DNA from: Quadrisphaera setariae
Lineage (GTDB): Bacteria; Actinomycetota; Actinomycetes; Actinomycetales; Quadrisphaeraceae
NCBI RefSeq assembly: GCF_008041935.1
Contig: NZ_VKAC01000002.1
Location: 186,001 to 250,000 of the forward strand
Direction: 5' to 3'
Length of the DNA: 64,000 nt
The stretch's first letter is position 1, and each line of letters begins with the position of its first letter. Below the pieces are notes generated by a model. It saw only the letters and a list, made by a program, of their open reading frames with translations, did not search any database and had not been told where the DNA came from. A program made the position numbers and the translations under genes. This document shows positions 24,636 through 33,542 of the stretch, piece by piece.

Positions 24636-26204
24636 GTGGACCCGACATCGGTGCTCGTGCCCGCCGTCATCATCGGCCTGGTCGTCCTGGTCGTGCTGGT
24701 GGTGGTCTTCTCCATCGCCCGGCGCTACAAGATCGCCAGCCCGTCGGAGGCGTTCATCGTCACCGGCCGCAAGGGCAAGGCGGTGACGAACCCCGAGACG
24801 GGTCAGGTCTCCACCGACCTCTCGGGCCAGCGCGTGGTCATGGGTGGCGGCGTCTTCGTCAAGCCGCTCGTCGAGCGCGTCCACGTGCTGTCGCTGAGCA
24901 GCCGCCGCATCTCCGTGAAGATCGGCGGAGCGGTGTCGAAGCAGGGCATCCGCCTCAACCTCGACGCGGTCGCCATCGTCAAGGTGGGCGGCTCCGAGGA
25001 CAACGTGCGCGCCGCCGCGCAGCGCTTCCTGCACCAGCAGGACGAGATCGAGTCGTTCACGCAGGAGGTCCTCGCGGGCTCCCTGCGCTCCATCGTCGGC
25101 ACGCTCACCGTCGACGAGATCATCCGCGACCGCGCCGCGTTCGCCGCGCAGGTGGCCGAGGAGTCCATCTCCTCGCTGAGCAACCAGGGCCTGGTCCTCG
25201 ACACCTTCCAGATCCAGGACGTCTCCGACGACACCAACTACCTGCGCGACCTCGGACGCCCCGAGGCCGCAGCCGCGGCCCGCAACGCCGCCATCGCCGA
25301 GGCCGCCGCCCGCCGGGAGGCCAGCCAGGCGCAGGCCAAGGCCGACGAGGCCATCGCCGAGAGCCAGCGCGACCTCGACCTGCGCCGCTCCGCCTTCAAG
25401 GCCGACACCGACCGCGCCGCCGCCGACGCCGAGGCCGCCGGCTCCCTGGCCAAGGCCGAGCGCGACCAGGAGGTGCTCACCAGCCAGGAGCGCGTGGCCG
25501 AGCGGCAGGCGGCCCTGACCGAGCGCCAGCTCGACACCCAGGTCCGCAAGCCCGCCGACGCCGCCCGCTACCAGGCCGAGCAGGAGGCTCAGGGCCGCCG
25601 CAACGCCGAGATCTACCAGGCCGAGGGTGCCAAGGCCACCTCGATCGCCGAGGCGCAGGCCGAGGCCGAGCGCACCCGCCTGGCCACCGCCGCCAACGCC
25701 GAGCGCGCCACCACCTTCGCCAAGGCCGACGCCGACGCCGCCCGCGTGGCCGCCGCAGCCGCTGCCGAGAAGGTGCGCCTGGAGGGCGAGGCCGAGCTGG
25801 CCCGGCGCACCGCCATCGCCAACGCCGTCCGCGCGGAGGGCGAGGCCGAGGCGGCGGCGATCCGCGCCAAGGGCGAGGCGGAGGCCGAGACCCAGCGCCT
25901 GCGCGCGGAGGCGTTCGAGCGCTACGGCCAGGCCGCCACCACGCAGATGGTGGTGGAGGCCCTGCCCAAGGTCGCCCGCGAGCTCGCGGCGCCCATGGCG
26001 GCGATCAGCGACCTCACGGTCATCTCCACCGACGGCGCCAGCGCGCTGTCCAAGGGCGTGGCCACCAACCTCACCGAGACCCTCGAGCTGGTGCGCCGCA
26101 CCACCGGCGTGGACGTCGGCGCGCTGCTGCGCCGCGCCGGCGGCACCACCCCTGCGGCGGCTCCCACCAGCGGTGATGTGGTCAGCGCCGACGGCCAGGC
26201 CTGA
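24636..26204 (+). CDS. Flotillin-like SPFH/band-7 membrane scaffold protein
   Basis: 522 residues. An N-terminal membrane anchor (VIIGLVVLVVLVVVFSIA) is followed by the SPFH domain (SPSEAFIVTGRKGKAV, VHVLSLSSRRISVKI, LDAVAIVKVGG and LRSIVGTLTVDEIIRDR). From about residue 215 to 400 there is a long Ala/Glu/Arg coiled coil, then QMVVEALPKVARELAAPM, the typical flotillin C-terminal segment. It should oligomerise on the inner leaflet and organise membrane microdomains. It heads a run with a lipoprotein, an ATP-grasp enzyme and a DUF350 protein. Confidence 0.92.
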   Translation: MDPTSVLVPAVIIGLVVLVVLVVVFSIARRYKIASPSEAFIVTGRKGKAVTNPETGQVSTDLSGQRVVMGGGVFVKPLVERVHVLSLSSRRISVKIGGAVSKQGIRLNLDAVAIVKVGGSEDNVRAAAQRFLHQQDEIESFTQEVLAGSLRSIVGTLTVDEIIRDRAAFAAQVAEESISSLSNQGLVLDTFQIQDVSDDTNYLRDLGRPEAAAAARNAAIAEAAARREASQAQAKADEAIAESQRDLDLRRSAFKADTDRAAADAEAAGSLAKAERDQEVLTSQERVAERQAALTERQLDTQVRKPADAARYQAEQEAQGRRNAEIYQAEGAKATSIAEAQAEAERTRLATAANAERATTFAKADADAARVAAAAAAEKVRLEGEAELARRTAIANAVRAEGEAEAAAIRAKGEAEAETQRLRAEAFERYGQAATTQMVVEALPKVARELAAPMAAISDLTVISTDGASALSKGVATNLTETLELVRRTTGVDVGALLRRAGGTTPAAAPTSGDVVSADGQA

Positions 26205-26209
26205 CGCCG

Positions 26210-26215
26210 TAGGGT
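26210..26215 (+). promoter_or_regulatory. -10 box upstream of the lipoprotein gene
   Basis: TAGGGT directly after the flotillin stop codon. A start about 7 nt downstream would give a leader of roughly 24 nt before GTG 26246, which has CTGGA as a weak ribosome site. Confidence 0.4.
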
Positions 26216-26245
26216 GTGGCCCCACCGATCACGCGGGGGGCTGGA

Positions 26246-26734
26246 GTGAGGAAGTCGGCAGCGGTGCCGCTCGTCATCACGTCGTCGCTGGCGCTGGCCC
26301 TGTCGGGCTGCTCCGGCAGCAGCGGTTCCGGCGGCGGTGACACCGCCTCCGACGACCTGCAGTACCAGGGCGTCTGCGTGGACCCGAACACCGGTCAGCG
26401 GGTCGACGACGACGTCTGCGACGACGACGACGGCTACCACGGGTCCGGTGGCGGAGTGGGCTCGGCCTTCCTCTGGTACTACTTCCTGCGCGGTCGCGCC
26501 TTCCCCGCCGTCGGCGCGCCGGTGAGCACGTTCCGCGAGGGCAGCGACTACGTGCGCTCGGTCCCCACGGGCAGCAGCTACGTCTCCGGAGGAGCGGACA
26601 AGGCCGGCGGCACCGTCTCGTCGTCGTCGCTCAGGACCGCCGCGCAGGCGCCCTCCGGGAGGGTCCTGTCCGCCTCGGAGTCGGGCACGACCGTGCGCGG
26701 CGGGCTCGGCAGCGGCTCGAAGGCCGGCAGCTGA
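26246..26734 (+). CDS. Lipoprotein, YjfM/DUF1190-like position
   Basis: 162 residues. Signal peptide V-R-K-S-A-A-V-P-L-V-I-T-S-S with lipobox L-A-L-A-L-S-G-C, so lipidation at Cys 24 or so is expected. The mature part is Ser/Gly/Asp-rich: CVDPNTGQRVDDDVCDDDDG, then GSAFLWYYFLRGRAFPAVG and a Ser/Gly-rich tail. It begins between the flotillin gene and an ATP-grasp gene. In E. coli the DUF1190 lipoprotein YjfM sits beside a similar ATP-grasp protein; the present protein is like it in type and position, not clearly in sequence. Confidence 0.75.
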   Translation: MRKSAAVPLVITSSLALALSGCSGSSGSGGGDTASDDLQYQGVCVDPNTGQRVDDDVCDDDDGYHGSGGGVGSAFLWYYFLRGRAFPAVGAPVSTFREGSDYVRSVPTGSSYVSGGADKAGGTVSSSSLRTAAQAPSGRVLSASESGTTVRGGLGSGSKAGS

Positions 26735-26745
26735 GTGGGGCTGCG

Positions 26746-27957
26746 ATGAGGCGCATCCGCACCACCCCGCGCCCCGGCTGGCGGGAGGCGGTGGAGTCGC
26801 AGGGACTCGTCTACCCCATGACGCCGGCGCGCTCGGGGCTCGGTGAGCAGGAGTACTGGTTCGAGCGGGCCTGCTACGTGCTCGGCAGCGACGAGGTCGA
26901 CCACCTCGAGTCCGTCACCGAGCGCGCCCACGCGATGTGCGTCGAGGCCGCCCGCTACCTCTGCAGCGGGGAGTGCGGCGACCTCGGCCTGCCGCCCGGC
27001 GCGCTCGCGGCGGCCCGCGCCTCCCTCGACGCCTCCCCGCCGTCGCTGTACGGCAGGTTCGACCTGCGCTTCGACGGCCGCGACGACACCCCCGCCAAGG
27101 TGCTCGAGTACAACGCCGACACCCCCACCGGGCTCGTCGAGGCCAGCGTCGCCCAGTGGTACTGGCTGCAGGACGTCGCCCCCGAGCTCGACCAGTGGAA
27201 CTCCCTGCACGAGCGCCTCGTCGACGGTTGGCGCGGCATCCGCGAGCGCACCGGCCTCGGCGTGCTGCACCTGGCGCACCTCGGCGCGGAGAAGAGCGGT
27301 GAGGAGGAGATGACGGTCGGGTACCTGCGGGACTGCGCCGACCAGGCCGGCTGGACCACGCGGCAGCTGCAGGTGGAGCAGCTGGGGTGGAACCCCGACG
27401 TGCAGCGGTTCATCGGTCAGGACGACGACGTCATCGACGCCCTCTTCAAGCTCTACCCCTGGGAGGACGTGCTCTGGGAGGACTTCGGCGCGCACGCGCT
27501 GACCACCCTCGAGCAGGGCTCCACGGTGTGGCTCGAGCCGCTGTGGAAGGTGGTGCTGTCCAACAAGGCGCTGCTCGTGGCGCTGTGGCGGTGCTTCCCG
27601 GGCCACGAGAACCTCCTGCCGGCCGCCTTCGAGCCGGACGGGATGGCCGAGTGGGTCAAGAAGCCCCTCCACGGCCGCGAGGGCGACAACATCGAGGTCT
27701 CCTCCCGCGACCTGTCGCTGGTCCAGCCCGGCGAGTACGGCGAGGAGGGCTTCGTCTACCAGCAGTACGTGCGCATGCCCGACTTCGAGGGCAACAAGTG
27801 CGTCGTCGGCAGCTGGGTGGTGGACGGGCAGGCCGCCGGGTGCGGCATCCGCGAGAGCGACTCGCCCGTCACCGACTACTACGCGCGCTTCGTGCCGCAC
27901 CACATCGACGGGCCGGCGCCGAGCCCGCAGCAGCGGGCCGCCTGGCTCGCCGAGTGA
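26746..27957 (+). CDS. Glutathionylspermidine-synthase-like ATP-grasp ligase (YjfC type)
   Basis: 403 residues of the GSP_synth ATP-grasp family: RTTPRPGWREAVESQGLVYP at the start, YGRFDLRFDGRDDTPAKVLE, YNADTPTGLVEASVAQWYWL, then ATP-grasp loops KKPLHGREGDNIEVSSRD and VYQQYVRMPDFEGNKCVVGS and the closing GIRESDSPVTDYYARFVPH. The enzyme should join an amine to a carboxylate with ATP. Actinobacteria normally lack glutathione, so glutathionylspermidine is unlikely as product; the substrate is unknown. It starts 11 bp after the lipoprotein gene. Confidence 0.88.
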   Translation: MRRIRTTPRPGWREAVESQGLVYPMTPARSGLGEQEYWFERACYVLGSDEVDHLESVTERAHAMCVEAARYLCSGECGDLGLPPGALAAARASLDASPPSLYGRFDLRFDGRDDTPAKVLEYNADTPTGLVEASVAQWYWLQDVAPELDQWNSLHERLVDGWRGIRERTGLGVLHLAHLGAEKSGEEEMTVGYLRDCADQAGWTTRQLQVEQLGWNPDVQRFIGQDDDVIDALFKLYPWEDVLWEDFGAHALTTLEQGSTVWLEPLWKVVLSNKALLVALWRCFPGHENLLPAAFEPDGMAEWVKKPLHGREGDNIEVSSRDLSLVQPGEYGEEGFVYQQYVRMPDFEGNKCVVGSWVVDGQAAGCGIRESDSPVTDYYARFVPHHIDGPAPSPQQRAAWLAE

Positions 27958-27994
27958 TCGACAGCGATCGAGCAGGATCGAGCAGGAGGTCCGC

Positions 27995-28432
27995 GTGGAC
28001 GGGTTGGTGATGGCGGTCGGTGCTGCCGCGGTGTACACGGCGGTGGGGCTCGGGCTGCTGCTCGCGGGCTTCTACGCCCTCGACCTCATCGTGCCGGGCA
28101 AGCTGGCCACGCGGGTCTTCCGCGACGCCGAGCCCGGAGCGGCGCTGGTCACGGCCGCCGGTGCCCTCGGCGTGGGACTGATCACCTTCACCACCATCTG
28201 GCGCAACGCGGACGCCGGCTTCGGGCCGGCCCTGCTGTGGACCGTGGTCTTCGGGCTGGTCGGGATCGTCATGCAGGCGGTCGCGCTCGTCGTGCTCGAC
28301 CTCCTCACCCCCGGCAGGCTCGGCGACCTCGTGTGCACCCACCTGCCCAGCGGCGCGATGCACCCCGCCGCGTGGGTCACCTCCGCCTTCCAGCTGGCCA
28401 TGGCCGGCGTCGTCGTCGCCTCCGTCGCCTAG
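27995..28432 (+). CDS. DUF350 membrane protein (YjfL type)
   Basis: 145 residues with four membrane segments and the DUF350 pattern: LLLAGFYALDLIVPGKLATR, ALGVGLITFTTIWRNAD and a repeat of the same layout in VALVVLDLLTPGRLGDLVC. The GTG is preceded by AGGAGGT at 5 nt. DUF350 proteins accompany YjfC-type ATP-grasp enzymes and band-7 proteins in many bacteria, which supports one functional unit. Role unknown, probably in the cell envelope. Confidence 0.85.
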   Translation: MDGLVMAVGAAAVYTAVGLGLLLAGFYALDLIVPGKLATRVFRDAEPGAALVTAAGALGVGLITFTTIWRNADAGFGPALLWTVVFGLVGIVMQAVALVVLDLLTPGRLGDLVCTHLPSGAMHPAAWVTSAFQLAMAGVVVASVA

Positions 28433-28448
28433 AGCAGCGGCACCAGGC

Positions 28449-28781
28449 GTGCTGGCGACCTGGCTGGTGACGGGGCTGGTCGACTACCTCGTCAGGGTGG
28501 CGAACACCCCGCGGCTGCTGCTCGGCTGGATCCTCGGGACCCTGCTCGCGGTGGTCTCGCCCGCGGCGCTCGCGGCCAAGCTGATCGTCGACTCCGACGC
28601 CTGGACCGACCGGGAGCAGGAGGAGGTCAAGCAGCTGCTGCGGCGGGCCGTGGCGCTGCTGGAGGAGGAGCGCGCAGAGCGCCAGCGGGCCTCCGCCGGC
28701 GGTGCGCTGGGTGGTGCCGCGGGTGACGTGGAGCACCCGCTCGGCCCCCGGGGTGGCGGAGCGGGGACCGGACGCCCCTAG
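28449..28781 (+). CDS. Hypothetical small protein
   Basis: 110 residues: an N-terminal [17 protein letters not shown] stretch, a hydrophobic helix [20 protein letters not shown], then an amphipathic Glu/Arg helix [20 protein letters not shown] and a Gly-rich tail. It starts 17 bp after the DUF350 gene, so it may belong to the same transcript. Its stop codon overlaps the hisE -10 box. Not recognised. Confidence 0.55.
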   Translation: MLATWLVTGLVDYLVRVANTPRLLLGWILGTLLAVVSPAALAAKLIVDSDAWTDREQEEVKQLLRRAVALLEEERAERQRASAGGALGGAAGDVEHPLGPRGGGAGTGRP

Positions 28782-28784
28782 GCT
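28779..28784 (+). promoter_or_regulatory. -10 box of hisE
   Basis: TAGGCT 8 nt before GTG 28793. The hisF gene has the same hexamer at the same distance. Confidence 0.5.
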
Positions 28785-28792
28785 GGCCGCTC

Positions 28793-29056
28793 GTGAAGTC
28801 GTTCGAGCAGCTCTTCGCCGAGCTGTCCGCCAAGGCCGCCGAGCGCCCCGCCGGCTCCCGGACCGTCGCCGAGCTCGACGCCGGCGTCCACGCCATCGGC
28901 AAGAAGCTGGTGGAGGAGGCCGCGGAGTCGTGGATGGCCGCCGAGCACGAGACGCCGCAGCGGGCCGCTGAGGAGATCTCCCAGCTCCTGTACCACGCGC
29001 AGGTCCTCATGATCGCCAGCGGCCTGTCCCTCGACGACGTCTACGACCACCTGTGA
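28793..29056 (+). CDS. hisE: Phosphoribosyl-ATP diphosphatase
   Basis: 87 residues, an all-helical pyrophosphohydrolase: [35 protein letters not shown] and [16 protein letters not shown] carry the acidic metal-binding residues. It performs the second step of histidine synthesis (PR-ATP to PR-AMP). It overlaps hisG by 4 bp (GTGA). Confidence 0.94.
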   Translation: MKSFEQLFAELSAKAAERPAGSRTVAELDAGVHAIGKKLVEEAAESWMAAEHETPQRAAEEISQLLYHAQVLMIASGLSLDDVYDHL

Positions 29057-29976
29057 GCAGCACGATGACCACGACGCTGACCAGCACCTCGACCACGGCT
29101 GAGACCCCCCAGCCCCTGCGCATCGCCGTCCCCAACAAGGGGTCGCTGTCCGAGCCGGCGGCGCAGCTGCTGCGCGAGGCCGGCTACGCCACGCGCCGCG
29201 AGGGCCGCGAGCTGGTGCTCGCCGACCCCGAGAACGGTGCGGAGTTCTTCTTCCTGCGTCCGCGCGACATCGCCGTGTACGTCGGCTCGGGCACGCTCGA
29301 CGTCGGCATCACCGGCCGTGACCTGCTCCTCGACTCCCGCGCCGAGGCCGACGAGGTCATGCAGCTGGGGTTCGGGGCGTCGACGTTCCGCTTCGCCGGG
29401 CCGGCCGCCGCCGTGAGCAGCGGGCTGGACGTGGCCGGTCTGGACGGGCAGCGCGTGGCGACCAGCTACGCGGGTCTCGTGGCCGACCACCTCGCCGCCG
29501 CTGGCGTGAGCGCCTCGGTGGTCCGGCTGGACGGCGCGGTGGAGACCGCGGTCCAGCTGGGCGTGGCCGACGCCATCGCCGACGTCGTCGAGACCGGCTC
29601 CACGCTGCGCTCGGCAGGACTGGCCGTCTTCGGCGAGCCGATCCTGCGCTCGGAGGCCGTGGTCATCACGCGCCGCGGGGCCGACGGGCCCGTGCGCCCA
29701 GCCGGCCTGGACGTGCTGCTGCGACGCATCCAGGGCGTGCTCGTGGCCCGTCAGTACGTCATGGTCGACTACGACGTGCCGCGCGAGCACCTCGACGACG
29801 CGTGCGCGCTGACCCCCGGGCTCGAGTCGCCGACCGTGGCGCCCCTGGCCGACCCGGCGTGGGCCGCGGTGCGCGCCATGGTGCCGAAGGCCAGGACCAA
29901 CAAGGTCATGGACGACCTCTACGACCTCGGCGCCCGCGCCATCCTCGTCACCACGATCCACGCGTGCCGCCTGTGA
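29053..29976 (+). CDS. hisG: ATP phosphoribosyltransferase, long form
   Basis: 307 residues. [19 protein letters not shown] at about 23, then [39 protein letters not shown] and, after about residue 220, a C-terminal regulatory domain ([40 protein letters not shown]) that marks the long, histidine-inhibited form. First step of histidine synthesis. Translationally coupled to hisE upstream and to the PH-domain gene downstream. Confidence 0.95.
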   Translation: MSSTMTTTLTSTSTTAETPQPLRIAVPNKGSLSEPAAQLLREAGYATRREGRELVLADPENGAEFFFLRPRDIAVYVGSGTLDVGITGRDLLLDSRAEADEVMQLGFGASTFRFAGPAAAVSSGLDVAGLDGQRVATSYAGLVADHLAAAGVSASVVRLDGAVETAVQLGVADAIADVVETGSTLRSAGLAVFGEPILRSEAVVITRRGADGPVRPAGLDVLLRRIQGVLVARQYVMVDYDVPREHLDDACALTPGLESPTVAPLADPAWAAVRAMVPKARTNKVMDDLYDLGARAILVTTIHACRL

Positions 29977-30422
29977 CGTCTCCGTCGTCGTCCTCCTCCG
30001 ACGCCGCGCGGCTGCACGCGCCGTTCCGGCCCGTGCGCGGGCGGGCGATGAGCCGTGCGCTGGGCGTCGCGGCGGTGGTCCTGTTCACGGGCCTCGCGGC
30101 GTTCGTCGTCGAGCAGACGGTGTGGGACCGGCTCGGGTTCTTCGTGGTGGGGCTCGCGGTCATGGCGTTCTGCGAGATGCAGGCGCGCGTGGTCGCCGTG
30201 CCCGACGAGCGCGGGCTGTTCGTCCGCAACCTCGTCAGGAGGCAGCGGGTGGAGTGGGCCGAGGTCGTGGGCGTCTCCTTCGGGGGCGGCCGCCCGTGGG
30301 TGCAGCTGGACCTGTCCGACGGCGACACGCTCGCCGTCATGGGCGTGCAGCGCGCCGACGGGGAGCGCGGCGCGGCCGAGGCCGACCGGCTCGCCACGCT
30401 GGTCGCCCTGCACAGCCGCTGA
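29973..30422 (+). CDS. PH-domain membrane protein
   Basis: 149 residues. A Ser-rich N-terminal tail and FRPVRGRAMSRAL precede two membrane helices (LGVAAVVLFTGLAAFVV and LGFFVVGLAVMAFCEMQA), then a bacterial PH-like domain: DERGLFVRNLVRRQRVEWAE and VSFGGGRPWVQLDLSDGD. GTGA overlap with hisG. This gene commonly follows hisG in actinobacteria; its role is unknown. Confidence 0.85.
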   Translation: MTSPSSSSSDAARLHAPFRPVRGRAMSRALGVAAVVLFTGLAAFVVEQTVWDRLGFFVVGLAVMAFCEMQARVVAVPDERGLFVRNLVRRQRVEWAEVVGVSFGGGRPWVQLDLSDGDTLAVMGVQRADGERGAAEADRLATLVALHSR

Positions 30423-30512
30423 CGCGGCCGGACCCCCAGAGCCCGGGCTCCCCCCACCCCGCGACGATCGAGGACCGACCGCGAGGGGAGGGCGGCTCCT
30501 AGGAGCGGCACG

Positions 30513-30518
30513 TACGGT
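30513..30518 (+). promoter_or_regulatory. -10 box of the RseB/LolA-like gene
   Basis: TACGGT 6 nt before GTG 30525; leaderless arrangement. Confidence 0.5.
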
Positions 30519-30524
30519 GGCGAG

Positions 30525-31724
30525 GTGCCCGCCGTCCCGCACCGACGGGCCGCCGGCCTGCGGTGGGCCGCCGTCGTGGTCGGCAGTGCGCTGCTCGTGA
30601 CCCTCGCGATGGTGGGCCGACCGGCCTGGAGCGCGACCGGCGCTGGCGGCGGACCTCAGGACGACGACGTCACCGACGTGCTCGCCCGGGCCGCTGCGTC
30701 GGCGTCCGTCCCGTTCACCGGCACCGCCACGAGCAGCGGCGCCCTGGGCCTGCCCGACCTGCCGCGCCTCGGCGACGTCGCCGCGCTCGTGGGGGAGAGC
30801 ACCCGCACCCGCACGTGGTGGGCCGACGAGCAGACCTGGCGCACCGACGTGCTCACCGCCACCGGCGAACGCGGTCAGTACGCCTCCGGCGGGCAGCTGA
30901 CCGGGTGGGACTACGAGCGCGACGCCCTGACGGTCGGCGCCCCGCTGTCCGGCGCACGGCTGCCCCGCGCCAGCGACCTGCTGCCCCCGGCGCTGGCCCG
31001 CTCGCTGCTCGCCGGCGCCACCCCGGCCGAGCTCCTCGCGCAGGGCGCCGCCCGGACCGGGGAGCGCGTGGTGGCCGGTCGTCTGGCCGACGGCGTGCGG
31101 CTGCGCCCGCCCACCGGCAGCGCAGACGACGCAGCCCTGTCCACGCTCGACCACGCCGACCTCTGGGTCGACCGGGCCACCGGGCTGCCGCTCGCCGTGG
31201 ACCTCGTCGACGTGGTGGGCGGTCCCGTCGTCGCGGCGGCCTTCGACGACATCACCGTCGGCGCACCCGACCCCGCCGCCCTCGGCGTCCCGGACCCGCC
31301 GGGCGCCAGCGTCCGCAGCGCCGAGGTCGACGTCGCCGCCGGTGCCGCGACCGCTGCGCCGTGGGTGCTGCCCGACCAGCTGGCCGGGCTGCCCGCCCTG
31401 CAGGACCCGCGCTCCACCGGTGCCGTCGCCTACGGCACCGGGCTGCTGCGCCTGGCCGTCGTCTCGCTGCCCGCCGACCAGGGCCGCCAGGCGCTGTTCG
31501 CCGCCGAGGCCGCCGGCGCGGACCCCCTCGACGAGACCCGCACCGGAGACGCCCGGACGGCGCTCGTGCGGGCCGGAGCGCTGAGCGCCGCGATCGTCGT
31601 CGTCGACGGTCGGGGAGGCCCGCGGCAGGGGCGGGCCTACCTCGTCTCAGGGGCGGTGCAGCCCGAGCTGCTCACCCGTGCCGCCGCGCAGCTGGTCACC
31701 GACCCCCCGGAGCGCCGCCCGTGA
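30525..31724 (+). CDS. Exported RseB/LolA-like protein
   Basis: 399 residues. A signal peptide or anchor (LRWAAVVVGSALLVTLAMVG, with R-P-A-W-S-A as possible cleavage region) leads to a domain with the strands VPFTGTATSSGALGLPDLPR, TRTWWADEQTWRTDVLTATG and ADLWVDRATGLPLAVDLVD. This matches the half-barrel of sigma-E regulatory RseB and lipoprotein carriers LolA. It starts a transcript with an ABC-2 ATPase and permease, so it may deliver a substrate or signal for that transporter (inference). Confidence 0.72.
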   Translation: MPAVPHRRAAGLRWAAVVVGSALLVTLAMVGRPAWSATGAGGGPQDDDVTDVLARAAASASVPFTGTATSSGALGLPDLPRLGDVAALVGESTRTRTWWADEQTWRTDVLTATGERGQYASGGQLTGWDYERDALTVGAPLSGARLPRASDLLPPALARSLLAGATPAELLAQGAARTGERVVAGRLADGVRLRPPTGSADDAALSTLDHADLWVDRATGLPLAVDLVDVVGGPVVAAAFDDITVGAPDPAALGVPDPPGASVRSAEVDVAAGAATAAPWVLPDQLAGLPALQDPRSTGAVAYGTGLLRLAVVSLPADQGRQALFAAEAAGADPLDETRTGDARTALVRAGALSAAIVVVDGRGGPRQGRAYLVSGAVQPELLTRAAAQLVTDPPERRP

Positions 31725-31731
31725 TCCACCC

Positions 31732-32706
31732 GTGAGAGGACCTGCCGCGAGCGAGCTGGCCGTCGAGACGACGGGCCTGACCAAGCGGTTCGGCAGGGTC
31801 CAGGCGGTGGCCGACGTCGACCTGCGCGTCGCCGAGGGAGACCGCTACGGCTTCCTCGGCCCGAACGGCTCGGGCAAGACGACGACCGTCCGGATGCTGC
31901 TGGGCCTGGTGCTGCCCACCGGGGGCCGGGTGCGCGTGCTGGGCGGTCGCGTCCCGCAGGACGCCGCCCGCGTGCTGCCGCAGGTCGGAGCCATGGTCGA
32001 GGGCCCGGCGGCCATCGGGCACCTGTCCGGGCGGGCCAACCTGCGCCTGCTCGACGCCGCCGTGCCCACCCCGGGCGGGCGCCGCACCCGGCGCCGCCGC
32101 GTAGACGACGCGCTGGAGGCCCTCGGCCTGGCGCAGGTGGGGCGCCGGCCGGTCCGCGCGTACTCCCTCGGCATGCGCCAGCGGCTCGGCATCGCCTCCG
32201 CGCTGGTGCGCCGCCCGCGCCTGCTCGTCCTCGACGAGCCGACCAACGGCCTCGACCCGCAGGGCATCGCCCTCGTCACCGACCTGCTGCTGCAGCTCTC
32301 GGCGCAGGGCACCACGCTGCTCGTCTCCAGCCACCTGCTCTCCGAGGTCGAGCACCTGTGCACGCGGGTCGGCGTCATGGACCGGGGCCACCTCGTGGTC
32401 CAGGACCACGTCGACGCCCTGCGCGCCCCCACCGGCAGGCTGCTCGTGACGCTCGCCGGTGGTGCTCAGGACGACGACGGCGGGCGCGTCCCAGCGGCGG
32501 CCGCTGCGCTGCTCGGGGCCCGCCTGCTGGGGGCCCCCGTCTTCGGGCCGGAGGGCGTGCGGCTCGTCGCTGCTGACTCCGGTGACGCGGTCGGCGACCT
32601 CGTCCGCGGCGGCCTCGTGGTGCGGGAGGCGGTGGTGGAGCGGCGCACGCTCACCGACGTCGTCCTCTCCCGCACCACGGCGGTCGGCGAGGGGATGGGC
32701 GCGTGA
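31732..32706 (+). CDS. ABC-2 transporter ATP-binding protein
   Basis: 324 residues. Walker A GPNGSGKTT, signature Y-S-L-G-M-R-Q-R-L (LSGGQ replaced by SLGMR, as usual in the ABC-2/CcmA branch), Walker B LLVLDEPTNGLD and H-loop LLVSSHLL. The C-terminal 90 residues form an accessory domain. GTG at 31732 was chosen; it lies 7 bp after the exported-protein gene, and the end overlaps the permease gene by 4 bp (GTGA). Confidence 0.92.
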   Translation: MRGPAASELAVETTGLTKRFGRVQAVADVDLRVAEGDRYGFLGPNGSGKTTTVRMLLGLVLPTGGRVRVLGGRVPQDAARVLPQVGAMVEGPAAIGHLSGRANLRLLDAAVPTPGGRRTRRRRVDDALEALGLAQVGRRPVRAYSLGMRQRLGIASALVRRPRLLVLDEPTNGLDPQGIALVTDLLLQLSAQGTTLLVSSHLLSEVEHLCTRVGVMDRGHLVVQDHVDALRAPTGRLLVTLAGGAQDDDGGRVPAAAAALLGARLLGAPVFGPEGVRLVAADSGDAVGDLVRGGLVVREAVVERRTLTDVVLSRTTAVGEGMGA

Positions 32707-33539
32707 AGCTGCTGGCGCTGACGGGCGTGGAGCTGCGCAAGCTGGCGCTGCGGCCCCGCACCTGGGTCTCGGTGGGGCTGCTGTGCGCGCTGCCCGTCGT
32801 CGTCGCGGCGTTCCTCGCCACGAGCGAGCTGGCGCCGCGGCCCGGGCAGGGCCCGGCGTTCCTCTCGGCCGTGCTCGGCAACGGCCAGCTCTACCCGGCG
32901 GCGGCGCTCGGCATCGTCGTCCCGATCTTCCTGCCGGTGGCGGTGTGCGTGGTCGCGGGCGACGCCGTGGCGGGGGAGGCGCAGGCCGGCACGCTGCGCT
33001 ACCTGCTCGTGCGGCCCGTCGGGCGGACCCGTCTGCTCGTGGCCAAGCTGTTCGCGGTGCTGGCGTTCACCTTCGGGGCGGTGATCGCCGTGGCGCTGGT
33101 GTCGTTCGCGGCGGGCACGCAGCTGCTGGGCACCCGGCCCGACGCCCTCGGCACGACCACCGCCTCGCTGTCGGGGACCTCGCTGTCGCCGCAGGAGCTG
33201 CTGGTGCGCACGCTGCTGGTGATGGCGTACGTGTCGGTGTCGATGCTGGGGGTGGCGGCACTGGCGCTGCTGCTGTCGACGCTGGTCGACTCGCCCCTGG
33301 TCGCCGCGCTCGGGGGGCTGGCGCTCCTCGTGGCGAGCACCGTGCTGGTCGGGCTCGACGCGGCGTCGGCCGTGCACGACCTGCTGCCCACGCGGTACTG
33401 GCTGGCGTGGGTGGACCTCTTCCGCGATCCGGTCCTGTGGACGGACGTGCGGCGCGGCGTGCTCGTGCAGCTCGGGTGGGCCGGCGTGCTGCTGGCGGCG
33501 GCCTGGGCGTCCTTCACCACCCGCGACGTCACCAGCTGA
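32703..33539 (+). CDS. ABC-2 transporter permease
   Basis: 278 residues with six membrane segments, beginning L-L-A-L-T-G-V-E-L-R-K-L-A-L-R-P-R-T. GEAQAGTLRYLLVRPVGRTR is the conserved cytoplasmic loop of ABC-2 permeases, followed by LLVAKLFAVLAFTFGAVIAV. It would form the membrane part of the exporter with the preceding ATPase. Substrate unknown. Confidence 0.9.
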   Translation: MKLLALTGVELRKLALRPRTWVSVGLLCALPVVVAAFLATSELAPRPGQGPAFLSAVLGNGQLYPAAALGIVVPIFLPVAVCVVAGDAVAGEAQAGTLRYLLVRPVGRTRLLVAKLFAVLAFTFGAVIAVALVSFAAGTQLLGTRPDALGTTTASLSGTSLSPQELLVRTLLVMAYVSVSMLGVAALALLLSTLVDSPLVAALGGLALLVASTVLVGLDAASAVHDLLPTRYWLAWVDLFRDPVLWTDVRRGVLVQLGWAGVLLAAAWASFTTRDVTS

Positions 33540-33542
33540 CCG

